This document shows positions 49,301 to 60,419 of a DNA stretch of 64,000 nt, one piece after another (the stretch's first letter is position 1; the number at the start of each line of letters is the position of its first letter). Where the stretch lies: contig JAMXBB010000010.1 in NCBI GenBank assembly GCA_024138015.1, positions 52,051,936 to 52,115,935 of the forward strand, read 5' to 3'. The notes beneath the pieces were generated by a model. The model worked only from the letters and a program-made list of their open reading frames with translations, ran no database searches and was not told where the DNA came from. Made by a program: the position numbers and the translations under genes. The DNA is from Lumnitzera littorea (taxonomy: Eukaryota > Streptophyta > Magnoliopsida > Myrtales > Combretaceae).

Positions 49301-51482
49301 GAACCCGCTAATGGTGTTGTCTCCTGCACCAACATTGAAACATCAATAATGAAGATCAGATAAACAAGTGCCTTGATAATTAGATGAAAAATGTATAACA
49401 AGCATTTGGTTTCCAAAAGACATAAAGACAAAAAGAAAAATCCTTGCAACTTCCCCCCATAAAGCATATTGTGAATTTTGACCCATTGAAGAATAAAACA
49501 TTGCAAAATAATTTCAGAGGTATAAATATAAAGTGCTGCAAATTCATAGCAAAATGAGAAAAGTGGGCCTAAGATCATTTAAAACATTGCCATACAAGAG
49601 AAAACCCCAATATTTAAAGGCAACTAGCAAGAACATAAAATTGCAAGAATAAGCTGTATCCAGTCAACCCACTGAAAAACAAGAAGATTGATATTGATAA
49701 TATTAAAGATTACAAAAGATAGACTCTAGAAAAGATATTGTTAGATTACCCGGCAATCCAGTTAAAACATAGAATACACAAGAGACTAACAGCACAGCAA
49801 CTCTTTTCCCAAGTTGAAGTCATTGTAAATACATAACGTAGAGCTCAAATCACCATGGAATCATATAAATCACCATTACAATTCACAAAAAGGAAAATTA
49901 CAAAAACATGACGTGCCCTTTTGCAAGAACTCATGATGTGTGTTTTGTTTTTGACAAACATATGATCCATGTTTCATTTTTGCTTTAATGCTACTCAGGG
50001 GAGACATGTCACCTTATGGTTGGTCAGTGATAATTAATCTACTAAAATAAAATTTATTTTAGCATAATAAAAGTAATATATAAACTATGGAAAATTTAAG
50101 AAAAAAATAACAGAATAAAACCTGTACTACTACTTTTTCTTCTTCTTCTTCCTCCATTACCCTAACTTACTTTCTGCACCAACACCATGGCAATAGACGG
50201 ATATATGAAGGAGACCTCACAAAATGCACTTCATCCCAAAGCTTGAAGCTCCATTGAAACTTCCAGTTACTTCAATTGCAATCCCTCCAAACCTCATGCC
50301 ATTAGGTATATATACCACTGTTCACAATCTCATGAGAGCATGTCTCTTTATTTTCAAGCTTCTAATGTATATTCATGTAGTAATTATCGATACTGAATGT
50401 CATTTTGATGTATATTATCATTCATGTTGATAGCACAGGTCTACCCACTATTATTAACAATCCTAGTACAATTACGATTTCTACCTGTTCTGAATTTACT
50501 TTTCAGTTTTCTGCTATTTTTTCCATTCCTTTCATTTTCTTCTATTTATGTATTATTTTAATTAGTTAAATTTTACTTAATAATGTTCTTTCATTAAATT
50601 AGTTTTGCAGATTAGAAATACAAGTTTGCAAAAGGGCATGTCTTGCTTTCATAATTTTCCCCGAATTAAATTTAAAAAAACAAAAAGAGGAAAAAGAAGA
50701 AGATGTAAGTAGTGCATCCAATATCATTCTTCACCATGAGAAACCGTTTGACTAGGCAACTCTCAAGAAGAATAAGATTCACGTGTTGGCATAATTTCTA
50801 CAATAAGATCCCACAAATATTCTCCCAATAGAATGCACGCAAACACAACTTTTCTAATTCTGAAAATAATACTAAAAAAATAAATAATAAAACATAAGTG
50901 CTAAAAGTTAGGGACCTTGATATAACCGTTCTCAATGAGAAACTGAGCAACCCCAAGATGGTAAGGAAACAAAAGGCCGGCAGCCGAAAAGCTAAACCCA
51001 GGACTCGTAACCACTCTCCTCTTCCTCTCTGCCTCCACATCCTTAACCCTCTGTTCCCATATCACCTCGGGCTCCATCTCATCCTCCATCACAACTCCAA
51101 TTCTCTCCGTATCACTACTACTGCTATTAACACTAGGTTCGGTAGTGATTCCATTAGGATCATCCACGATCAGTACATTACTAGAGCTCCTCCTGAGATT
51201 GTTCCGGGTCTTAATGAGCCGGGAAGCGATGCTGAGGAAGATCTCCCCGGTAGAAACGGCAAAGGATTTCTTTTCGGATTGAGGATTAGGGTTTTGTTGG
51301 GGATGTGCTTCGGGGTTGGCACTTTGGGTTTGATTTGGTATGGAAGGTTTGGAGGAGAAAGCAAGGGTTCGAGGAGAAGGAGGAGGAACAGAGACAGTGA
51401 ATCTGCGAGTGGGGTTGCGGTTAGCGTTACGGTTTGGGATAGAGTGAGAGAGGAAGAGTGAAGAGGAGGAAGAGGGAGCCAT
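43380..51482 (-). CDS. Patatin-like phospholipase (acyl hydrolase), seven exons
   Basis: Exons 51482-50916, 49323-49180, 48636-48564, 44612-44507, 44412-44316, 43723-43628 and 43535-43380 join in frame to 412 residues. All introns are GT-AG. The start is ATG 51482; the frame remains open one short step upstream but with no ATG. Residues 1-60 are Ser/Pro/Arg-rich with few acids, like a plastid transit peptide. The patatin domain starts at about 160 (PGFSFSAAGLLFPYHLG). GSSAG at 196-200 holds the nucleophile Ser198, and Asp314 in IDGG completes the Ser-Asp dyad. The family hydrolyses acyl groups from lipids; the exact substrate is unknown. The C-terminus reads LFNWALEPAEDEILDGLFEL. Exon 1's donor (GTCCCT) is weak. 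Intron 3 (3.95 kb) is swollen by an LTR element. The gene looks intact and functional and resembles the Arabidopsis At1g33270 type. Confidence 0.9.
45466..47788 (+). mobile_element. Short LTR element with gag only (TR-GAG-like)
   Basis: Direct repeats of about 260 bp at 45466-45733 and 47534-47788 share long blocks (for example AGGCCTATAAATAGGCCAAG at 45557 against the 47610 region, TTTTTCATGTA, and TAGATTTCTCTTTT). The left copy begins TGTCAATC and the right TGTCAGAT. A PBS-like TTGGCACCATCC follows the left LTR at 45735. Inside there are gag remnants but no RT or integrase, and the whole element is only 2.3 kb. That matches the non-autonomous terminal-repeat elements with a gag domain known in plants. 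A clear target duplication was not found. It lies antisense to the host gene, inside intron 3. Confidence 0.75.
45767..47365 (+). pseudogene. gag: Gag remnant of the intronic LTR element
   Basis: ATG 45767 opens MTRMQARVESLEQSVTALSS, a heptad-like coiled-coil start common in plant Gypsy Gag proteins, and stops at 45944. Across frame breaks, FEQYFDIDHTKNKRKIVMIV (about 46519-46578) corresponds to the capsid-type domain. A C-terminal knuckle-like block, CFPCEQPFSLNHKCPNK (about 47220-47270), has the Cys-x2-Cys...His...Cys pattern of a zinc knuckle. No protease, RT or integrase text follows before the right LTR. It is decayed. Confidence 0.6.
48684..49039. repeat. Tandem duplication of about 180 bp in intron 2
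   Basis: GAATTGCTGTTC...CAGAATATTTA...GATAAAGGAATCCAGAAGAAACAT and later ACTATAAAGCTAACC occur in order at 48684-48863 and again at 48864-49039, with point differences and small gaps. It lies entirely inside intron 2 (49179-48637) and leaves both splice sites untouched. Confidence 0.85.
49324..50915 (-). other. Intron 1 of the phospholipase gene
   Basis: A 1592-bp intron between the transit-peptide/oxyanion exon and the GSSAG exon. AT-rich, with no mobile element recognised. The long frame at 49578-49135 is exon 2 read through into intron 1 and intron 2, not a separate gene. Confidence 0.75.
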
Positions 51483-51900
51483 CAAAATGGCCACACACAG
51501 AGAGAGAGAGAGAGAGCGTGCGTATGTGCGTTGGGTTCTTCGTAAGGAATTAAAACGTTGAGGAGAATTTTGGGGTATCAGATGACACGATGCGATAATA
51601 TTTTGAAATTGAAATAGAAATTTTGTTTTATTTTGATGGTTTGTTTAGAAGACGTTAGCAGGAGGAGTGACAAAAACGTATTGGTATTGCCGGGGAAATG
51701 GAAAGAGAAATCGTCGTCGCCGTTTTGTGATTTGTTGCTTAATTGGTAACCGAACGACGGCCGATGCCTGCCTTCCTATCCCTATAGGGACGGTGTCATC
51801 ATCATATCTAATGCGGTAAATGCACATTGGATATGGACCTGCTTTTATGGGGGGTGGGGTGCAAAAAGGGAAAAAAAAAAAGAAAAAGGGGACAATGACC
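51483..51900 (-). promoter_or_regulatory. 5' untranslated and promoter region of the phospholipase gene
   Basis: Contains a (GA)n run on + (51499-51516), that is a CT repeat in the presumed 5' leader, a common feature of plant leaders. GC content is higher than in the rest of the intergenic DNA, including GACGG/CGCC-rich text around 51705-51800. No clear TATA box was picked. The ORF at 51645-51914 lies here and shows no motif. Confidence 0.5.
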
Positions 51901-54869
51901 CAATCAAAAATCATTTAACTTTCTATATTATTATTTTTTTCTATAAATTTTAGTTGCAAGTATAGATAGATAATCATTGTTTTGTTTTTTCCAATAACAT
52001 TATATTTATATTATTAAAGTTTAAAGCGAAATGATTTTAATAATTACTTATTATTACAAAAGTTTATGTGTTTATGATTTTATATTTTAATTTTAATTAT
52101 TATTATTCAATATTCTATATATCATTCATTTCAATTGTTATCATATTCATTTACATCCTTTAAGTTATCTTTTCAATTTACAAAACTCATTTTAAATTCA
52201 TCTTTTAAATTAAAAACCATCAAATATATTATTATAAAAAAATATCAAATACATAATTAAAAAATAAAAATGATAAAAACACTTTCCCCTCCTCTTTTTT
52301 TTTACCCTTAAAAGCTTGTGTTAAAGGAAAAAGAAAGAAAAGGAAATTAAATACTCATATTTATGGTAATTTGAAATATAATTTTATATTATTTTTACAC
52401 ATAGTGTGAGTGTATATTTACTAGTAATATATAATTAAAAAAAATTAGATTGATCGGTCATCTAAAATCAATATTCATATTATTCAATAATTTCAATTAC
52501 AACGCTTATAACTGTATAATCGAAAATCATGGTGTATAGTTTTGATCCTCTACGTTTCCTCTTCCATCATCTGTGGACGGATCATACACTGCCTTTACAC
52601 AATTTGACGTGTTATCTATGGTTTGGAAGATTTATGCATTATATAACTAGTATTTCTCGAACATGTATTCGTATACAATTTTTAAAACACACGCTTCGGG
52701 ATTTTCTCATGTTGGCGTTGCCATATAAAATAAAATAAAATCACATGCCTAACTACTTTATTGTTAGATAGTTTACGTGGATAAAAAATTCAGAAATGAA
52801 GCAAACACAAGCAAACTATCTTTAAAAATATTGATCACCGATTAATGAAGTATGTTTTCCAAACTAAAACTAGTGGCAAGTGACTATTGAATGGAAAGAG
52901 TATATATTTCTACGTAGGGATGCAAATCGGACAAGTCATTATTGCGTTTTTGATCCGGCTAACACGTTAAAAAGATTATAGAATAGGATGAGTTTTAGAA
53001 GTAGTTCTCAAATTTTATAGTATTTTAAGTCGAAGTTTGGATTTTCAAAAGAAAAACCAACCGAAAACCATAATATATACATATATGATATTATTAATAT
53101 AATATTAATTGTAAATAATAAAATATAATAATTAATAAAATATATTTTATCTCTTTCCTATTTTGTCTTTAAAAAAACAAACCACTAGCACCATCTCTTT
53201 CTCTCCCTCGTAGTCCCACGCTTTTTGTGACTCTTTTTCCTAGCCTTTACTCTCTTTCTAGCGAGTCAATCATATTCCTTAACTCCCATCATTTTCCTTT
53301 ACATTAATCATTTATTAATTTAAAGTAAAAAAAAGTTAGTTTGGTCTTATTTACTTAAACCATACACCATTTGCTTTGGTTTTTGTATATACTTGTAAAT
53401 TATTTTTCAAAAAATTTTCTTTAGTATTATCAAGTCAAGTCGGGGTTTTAACAGGTTATTGAAACAAGGTAAAAATATTATAAGGTTTTAAAAAATCCTA
53501 TAAGTTACTAGGTTAGATTAGGTTAGGGTTTTCAAAAACCTATTCCAAACCCGTCCCAATGCTATCCCTAATTCTACCTTACATCTTATCTTAAAAGTAT
53601 AATTTAAAGTTAAAACTTTCCTTATAACTCATAAACCTCCCTCAACAAGTTTCAAGGTACAAATGAAACTAATAATTATTTTTGACATTTTTTCAAATGA
53701 AAATATCATTGATCATTCATGTGAATATTGTGATGTTTAATGTAAATTATAATTTCTTCCAAATGCAAAATATAGGAAATATAAATATAACAATTTCAAA
53801 AAAATGCAAAATAATAACAAAATACAACAACAGTCAATACAATTTTAGATTATACAAAGTCAAGTTCATCATACCCCCTACATAATGAAAGATTATGGTT
53901 ACCATAAAAGTTGGAATTTTTAATACAATGGATATAGGTTTTAAGGTGGTATGAGATAATACCTACCATCTTAACTTAAAGCTATACTTTTTGAAATTTC
54001 ATATTTGAAACCAATGTGTGATGTCCATTTCACCTCCTCTAAGGCATAATTAAATTTTTTTTCTAACGTCTACATCATTGATTCTAACAAATCATAATTT
54101 CGCCTTCTAAGAGCACTTTCAATCATAGGAAAGGGAATAAAACCAAAATAACGATTTCATTCTAAATTTATTCCACGTATCAAATGTGATATAAGTGGAT
54201 ATAATGTTATTCAACTTAGGCTAATGAAGGTTTCCTACACATAAATGGTTATTCAACTCTTATTTATCTATGTATTACATTAATCAAATTCCATCCCCAC
54301 CGGCCTCTACACCTTAAAATTTCATTTTTACCACTTGTATTCCTTCAATTGCCATTGAAACTGAAATGATTTTCTTATCTCGCAAACTATTAAAAGTAAA
54401 ATCCAACAATTTTGAAGGCTTTTTTTCTAAATTCGGTTTTTCATTTTAGAACAAAAAAAAAAATGTACATTAATTGAATCCTTTAACGGAAAAACAAAAA
54501 TATATCAGAAGTTCTTTTATGTGACACTATATAATCCATAGAATCTAGGGTTTTGGACTCTATATTTCCCATTGGAAAATAACCCCCTAAAAATATTTGA
54601 AAAATTACTAGAACATATGTTTCTAATTTAGCCTATTCTTTTTAGTCTCTTACTTATAGCACACCTATTGCCTTATCTTTCCATAATTATATTGTCTTTT
54701 TCAAAAGTCATTGTTTTTTTTTTTTTTTTTACCCCCTCCCTTCCTTAATCTCCTTCCTTCGGAAAGCAACTGCATCTATTTTTCTTCCACATATGCATAT
54801 CAAACTACTTCAAAAGAAAAACGAAATGAAAAAATAAAGATAGTTTAAATAAAATGTAGGCATCACAAT
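51901..54869. other. AT-rich intergenic DNA
   Basis: No gene or mobile element recognised. There are pure T-runs near 54713-54730. Short frames at 52529-52738 and 53682-53885 show low complexity and no motif. Confidence 0.6.
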
Positions 54870-56590
54870 TACTCCAAATTTTTTATAGTGATCTTTTCGG
54901 TCAATTTAACTTCAAGGTATTCTCATCTTATAAAAATAAAATTTTCCAATCCTTTAATTCTTTTTGTTTGACATTGAAGACTCTTTTTCTTTTATTTTTA
55001 ACGTTTTTTGATAGAGTGGATTGATTGTTTGACAAGTTTAAGTCTAGATTGATTTTTTTCTTTTTCAATAAAAATATAAATAAAAAGGTTGTTCACTATG
55101 ACTAATGCAACGATAGAAAGACTTTCTCTCCTTGCAATTAAATTGGTTCATGAGCCAATTCTGAACCATTAACTAACTTGACCCAGTTTAAGGAGGGCTT
55201 GAACCAATATTTGAACCGTCAAGTCTTAAGAGCCTAAGCAATTCTTGCTAAACCAACGAGTCAGTCTGCTATTAAACTGGTTAATTCGACCCCTTTTTTT
55301 TTTTTTTACCAAATGCTAAAAATTTTCGCCTCCCTTTAAAAAAATTATTAAAGGAAAAAGAGAGAAAAAATTTTATTTTTCTACAACCATCTACAATTAA
55401 CGGTCACATTATGTTTCATTTCTCAACTATAGTTCACAATTCTACGACCAAGGAAAATTATTTATCTGTTATAAACTCTTTCACTTTATTTGACATCACT
55501 CGTTATTTCAATATTATACTAATATTAACTTTATATGAAACAAACTTATTATTTCAAAACGAAGTAAAATTTTAATCGAAAATATTAGTTAATTATAAAT
55601 GCTATATTAAAACTTATTATTTTGAAGAAAACTAACTTGGAAATTATTAAAATTAATAAAAATTAGAAATTATTAATATAAATAGTAAAGTTAAAAAAAA
55701 AAAAAGGAGCCGGTTCAAAGATCAGCAAACCAACCCTTAAACCGCTGGATTTATTGAATCGGCCCAAAACTTTAACCAACCAGCCCATAAACCAACGGTT
55801 TTAAGCTAGTTCGACCTAGTGACTCTCAATTCTAGTTGAAGTTTAAAGCATATCCAATTATTCAATTCTAATTTATGATATTCTCCTAACCTTTTATTGT
55901 GATTTCAATTCTATTGTAATTTCTTGATTTATTATATTACTCATTTCATATTTGTCCAAAAACATGGTTGTTAAAATACTATATTCCATTGGCATTCTTA
56001 TAAATTTTGAACTTTCAAGTCGCATATAGAAAATTTAATTTAGGTGTAATTTTAGTGGTTTAAACTAAACATAGTTGTCCAAATTCCTCCAAATTTTTTA
56101 TAGTGATCTTTAAAAAAAATTTTATTGAGACTTCAATTAAACTCCAACATACCCTCATTGTATAAAAATTAAATTTTTTATCCTTCAATGTTTTATTTTT
56201 ATGTTAGACATTAGGAATTCTTTTTCTTTTTTCTTTTTATGCTTTTTGATTAAGTGGATTAATTGTGTGATAAGCTTTTAAGCCAGGATTGATTAAGAAA
56301 AAGATTGTTTACTATGACTGATGCTATAAGATAGATAAATCATTGGGGGGGTGATAGAAACTCCCTCTCGTCCGATTATATTGCTAGACAAGCATCATTG
56401 GCGTTGGTGCTTAAAGCACATTTAGTGATTGAAATCTAATTATGCTCTCCTAATTTTCTATTGATTTTAATTCTGTTATAGTTTCTTGATTTATCAAAGT
56501 CTTCATTTCAGATGTCTCCTAAAATGGGCAAATGTATTATTATTAAAATACTATATTGTATTAACATTTTTGGAAAACTTCAACTTTTAT
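54870..56590. repeat. Diverged direct duplication of an intergenic segment
   Basis: Text at 54875-55135 (TCCAAATTTTTTATAGTGATCTTT..., GATTGATT..., ACTATGACTAATGC) recurs at 56083-56325. The sequences after them also correspond (55860-55990 with 56435-56565: CTAATT...TTCTTGATTTAT). The left copy holds an extra 0.7 kb (about 55140-55835) that the right copy lacks, so that block looks inserted. Confidence 0.65.
55140..55835. mobile_element. Possible foldback element in the left duplicate
   Basis: Two arms rich in GAACC/GGTT and CAACC text (about 55140-55310 and 55690-55830) lie in inverted orientation. The inner edges are a T-run (55295-55308) and an A-run (55695-55708) next to CGACCCC and GGAGCCGG. 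The right duplicate lacks this block. No ORF is present. The pairing between the arms is imperfect and no target duplication was fixed, so the element type is uncertain. Confidence 0.35.
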
Positions 56591-57101
56591 TAACTTTTTC
56601 AAGAATTTTGATTTTAGACCAATAGTGTTTGGAGAGTTAGAGTAAATCCAAGAAAAATATTAATTATAAAAATAAAAATAAAAAAGAGTATTTGTGGAGG
56701 AATGAGTAGAGATTTCAAGTTGCAATCACTGAGTCTTATTTCTTAGGTGTGATTTTAACAAAAATAATTCGTATATCACTTGTGAGTATAGGGAAGGGCG
56801 CATAATTGTAAGACTAGGAGGGCTAAATTTACCACATTTAAATTACTAATATGTATTTTATTTATATAAAAATATTTTATAAACAAGTGTATCAAACTTT
56901 CTAATATTCAATAGGAAGGAAATTTTAAAGTTTTCTAAGAAAATAATTAAGAGTATTTGGTATACATTCTACTAAACTAAACGAGTAAACTTCTTCCATT
57001 TTCATTCGGTAAATATTAAATGAAATTTAACTATTAATTTATAAAAAAATAAAACTAATCTATAAAACTCATATAAACTTTTGTCATCAACCAAAACATA
57101 A

Positions 57102-57341
57102 AAGTATTTAAATAGTATACTACAAGTAGAGCAAAAAGAACAACAAATCTTTTATTTGTTTATATTGTCTCTTCTCGTTCAAAAAATAATATTAATATTT
57201 CATAATTTTTTTCAAATACATAAAGTATCTAAATAGTATACTACAAATAGTGCAAAAAGAGCAATATATTTTTTATTTGTTTATAATATCTCTTCTCGTT
57301 CAAAAATAATATTAATATTTTTTAATTTTTTTCAAATACAT
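57102..57341. repeat. Tandem duplication, two units of about 120 bp
   Basis: AAGTATYTAAATAGTATACTA and the following text through TTTCAAATACAT occur at 57102-57221 and 57222-57341 with few differences. AT-rich and non-coding. Confidence 0.85.
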
Positions 57342-57476
57342 ATTTCAAATGTTTAATTGGTAAGTTATTTAATGGTTGAAAGACCTAAAGGTCTTGTCTC
57401 GAAGAGTTAAATAATGGGAATAACAAAGATTGATCTCAAATAAAGTACAATTAGAATCCGATCTCTCTTCATCCTT

Positions 57477-57498
57477 ATTTATTTATTTATTTATTTTC
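57477..57498. repeat. (TTTA)n microsatellite
   Basis: A run of TTTA units in AT-rich intergenic DNA. Confidence 0.8.
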
Positions 57499-57674
57499 AT
57501 ATATTATTAATTCATTCTTTCCATTGAGCACAAGAGGGCTCAGTATCTCAAGCTATGTACACAAGGTTTGTACTTTATTAATCTCTTGTTACATCTATTA
57601 AGTATTAAATGTGTGCAAATTCTAGAGTATAAATAAGTTTCAATAACAAAACTTTTTGTAAGGGCAATAAAATG

Positions 57675-59570
57675 TGAAACCCTAATTGCTTGAAACTAGT
57701 GTGATTTAGAGCTTCTAGAAAAAATCTAAGAATTGAATGAATTTTCAATATGAGGTCATAAAAGTTAAAAGAAAAAGTTTAGTAAAGTCTATTTAGCAAA
57801 ATAAAATATATAAAATATTTAATTCAATAAAAGTATAGTTTTATCAATATCGAAAATTTATGTCCTAAACTTAAAATATGAGTCTCAAAACGTATCAAGA
57901 CCTTAGAAATAAAATACTTACCTTATGAAAATAATAAATATGAGTGAATGATGGGGAAATAATTATATAATTGGTAAGTATATGTGTTTGGTTCACAAGT
58001 TTAATTAATATTAACATAATATATATAATTATACATATAAGTCCAAAATTAGTAACTTAATTATATAAAAGAACTAGAAAATTATCATAGGAAGTTACTG
58101 GACTAGATTTGGATAGCTTTTAGAATGGCATGACCTATAGGATTAGTACATGGTTAAGTGAAAGATTAAGAGATGCTAAATGAAGCAAGAAAAGGGAAGA
58201 AAGTGATAATTATCGCTAAAGAAATTCATCAACCGACCACCACCTTTATATAAATTCAAAAGGGCTTCTTCATTTGCAAGTTTGGTAAGTTTTGAGTTTA
58301 GGAAATTTTAAGAGAGAGTGTAGGAAGTGGGAGAGAAAATTAAACAAAAATATAATGTAGAATAGGGGATTTTTAGGTATGCAAGGTTAGGAAAAATCTA
58401 AGAATGAACCACCACCACCATTTAAAGGAAGAGGTAGCGTCAAGCTTAGTTAACGCACCCACCATCCTCAATAATGGCTGAACCTCCTTATATTAGTGAT
58501 GTAAAAATTTCCTTTGATTTCCAAAATTTTATTAAATATCATCCAATATTCAAAAATTATGATTTTTGGTTTTTATACATAATTTTTCACGTAGAATTCA
58601 AAAAAGAACTCGGATTTTTTAAGTTCTCGCTGCATGTATAAGTTCCTTAAAGAAAAGTCCCATCGACTAACTTTTAATCGCATTTTCAAAAACATAAATA
58701 ATGTTGTTTCAACCTAAATTTTTTTTAGAGAGTTCCTTAAAGATAATACTTTCGTGCCTTGTAATTGATTTTTCAAGATTTTAAAGTTAGGTTTTCTTTA
58801 TAAATTTTTATTCTTGGCAAAAGATTGGCTAAAAGTGTGTTTTCTTAGATTATCCTTAAGAATAATTTTTGTTATAAACTATAAGAATGATGATTTCTAA
58901 TGATATTCAGAATGGGGTAACTTTAAATTTTAAAGAAAAACTTACCAACAAGTCGGATATGGAAATTATAAAGGTGAACTATATGTTTTTCACCACAATT
59001 ATATGTAATTCTATTTAAATCATATGTTTTTGCAACTTAAATTACTCATACAAGTATTGAGAAAAGGTTTTAGTTGATATTATGTTATGTTCAAATATGT
59101 AGATGATGGATTTGAGTTGTGATGGAGTGATTTTGTAAGTTATAAAGGTAAAATAGGAGAGCTAAAGGGTAGATCAGAAAGTCAGATGTATTAAAATATA
59201 TGAGCTAGACTTAGTCAGAAAGTAAGTCAAAAGGTTAGTTGTAATGAAATATATAATCTAGAATTAGTCAAAAGGTAAGTCAAAAAACTACGAGAAGTGA
59301 CTTTTTAGCATCTTTACGAGTATAAAGAGTAATTTTGACTTCAATTCATTTTAGAATGGTTATGCAAGTGAAAGTAGATTAATTCTTTGGTTATATCATG
59401 AGGTAAAGAATTAGTCATAACGTTGGTCATAACTTATACTAGGGAAAACCCTTATATAACCAAAGTGACTCAGAAATTTGGTTAGAAACCAGGCTAAAAG
59501 GGAATTTTTACTAAAGAAGGATCTCAAACCCTAAACCTTATACTAAAATAAGTTTTTATCTTAGTTTGCA
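57675..59570 (+). other. Possible diverged LTR-like sequence
   Basis: TGTGAAACCCTAATTG at 57675 resembles the family A start TGTAAACCCCTAAAATT. A TATATAAATTC box lies at about 58245, followed by leader-like text, then AT-rich DNA with GTTGTTTCAACC similar to a family A block. No end or target duplication was found. Local repeats occur at 59160-59290 (AGTCAGAAAGTAAGTCAAAAGG type). The region may be only generally similar. Confidence 0.25.
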
Positions 59571-59804
59571 TTCAACATATAATTAAATTTTCTTTTCAAA
59601 ACTTGAGGGAAGCAAATTGATTTCCCCATTGTTTGAATGCCATAGCTTATCCCTAACATAAATTCCCATTTGCTTAAAGATCTTCTATCCCAATTTCATA
59701 GACTTAAAAAGGACAGAGAAAGTCTTCAAGCACTTTCACCTTTTTGAACCTAAATAATTGCATTAACATGTTTCCATAAGGCTTTGCTTCCTTACTTTAC
59801 TAAA

Positions 59805-60380
59805 AATGTTTTATAATCAAACTTGCTACATCAATTTTCCTTCTTTCTAACATCCCCAATATCACTAAAGTGCCTTCTTTTGAAATAGAAGTTGAGTTGT
59901 CTTTCTTTGGAAATATAGATGTTATAACAAATTTACGCAAAATCCTAAACAACAACTCAAATTATGTACTAAACACATCTTTACTACCATAAACTTCTAC
60001 TATATCATTCAATTCCCTAATTATATCCTCCCTTGACATACTTAACATCTCCAAATCATCATAATCATGTTTTAACCCAAAATAACCAATAATATCCTTC
60101 TTCAAGATTTCAATCATTTGATTCATTACATAAGATCTTTGAACTTCTTGATGTCTCATATCCAATCTCTTAAAAAACTCATTAACTAACTCTCCATATA
60201 TAACATTCCTTATATTACTCAGATTTCTTACTCTATACCATCCATGAATACAAACCAATAAAAATAGTTCTTTTAAAAAATTCATGATCTAAAAAGAAGG
60301 TCTCTTTGACAATGATTTTTGTACCTTTCAAATTATATCTACTCTTAACTCTATCACAAGAAGCAACAACACGAGGTTTT
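59805..60380 (-). pseudogene. Degenerate gene, plant transposon-type protein
   Basis: Three adjoining minus-strand frames make one coherent text. It begins KPRVVASCDRVKSRYNLKGT and KETFFLDHEFFKRTIFIG (60380-60240). A frameshift follows, then NIRNVIYGELVNEFFKRLDM (about 60219-60160) and LKKDIIGYFGLKHDYDDLEM to the stop at 59962. Beyond the stop comes SISKEGTLVILGMLERRKID and VASLIIKHF (about 59890-59808). Blocks like ELVxEFF and SxSKEGxxxxxxMLxxxxIDV recall the putative plant transposon protein family found near Gypsy elements. That assignment is inference and could be wrong. The frame at 60285-59962 alone codes for 107 residues. No partner genes, LTRs or terminal repeats were seen around it. 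Confidence 0.35.
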
Positions 60381-60419
60381 GAAGTTTAACAAAAGTTACT
60401 AAGTGGCCCTGATACTTAT

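Noticed and set aside
49135..49578. 147-residue minus-strand ORF
   Set aside because: It is exon 2 of the phospholipase gene read into both introns. Only 49323-49180 is coding.
50898..51461. 187-residue + strand ORF
   Set aside because: It is the antisense shadow of exon 1 of the phospholipase gene. The minus frame has the recognisable protein.
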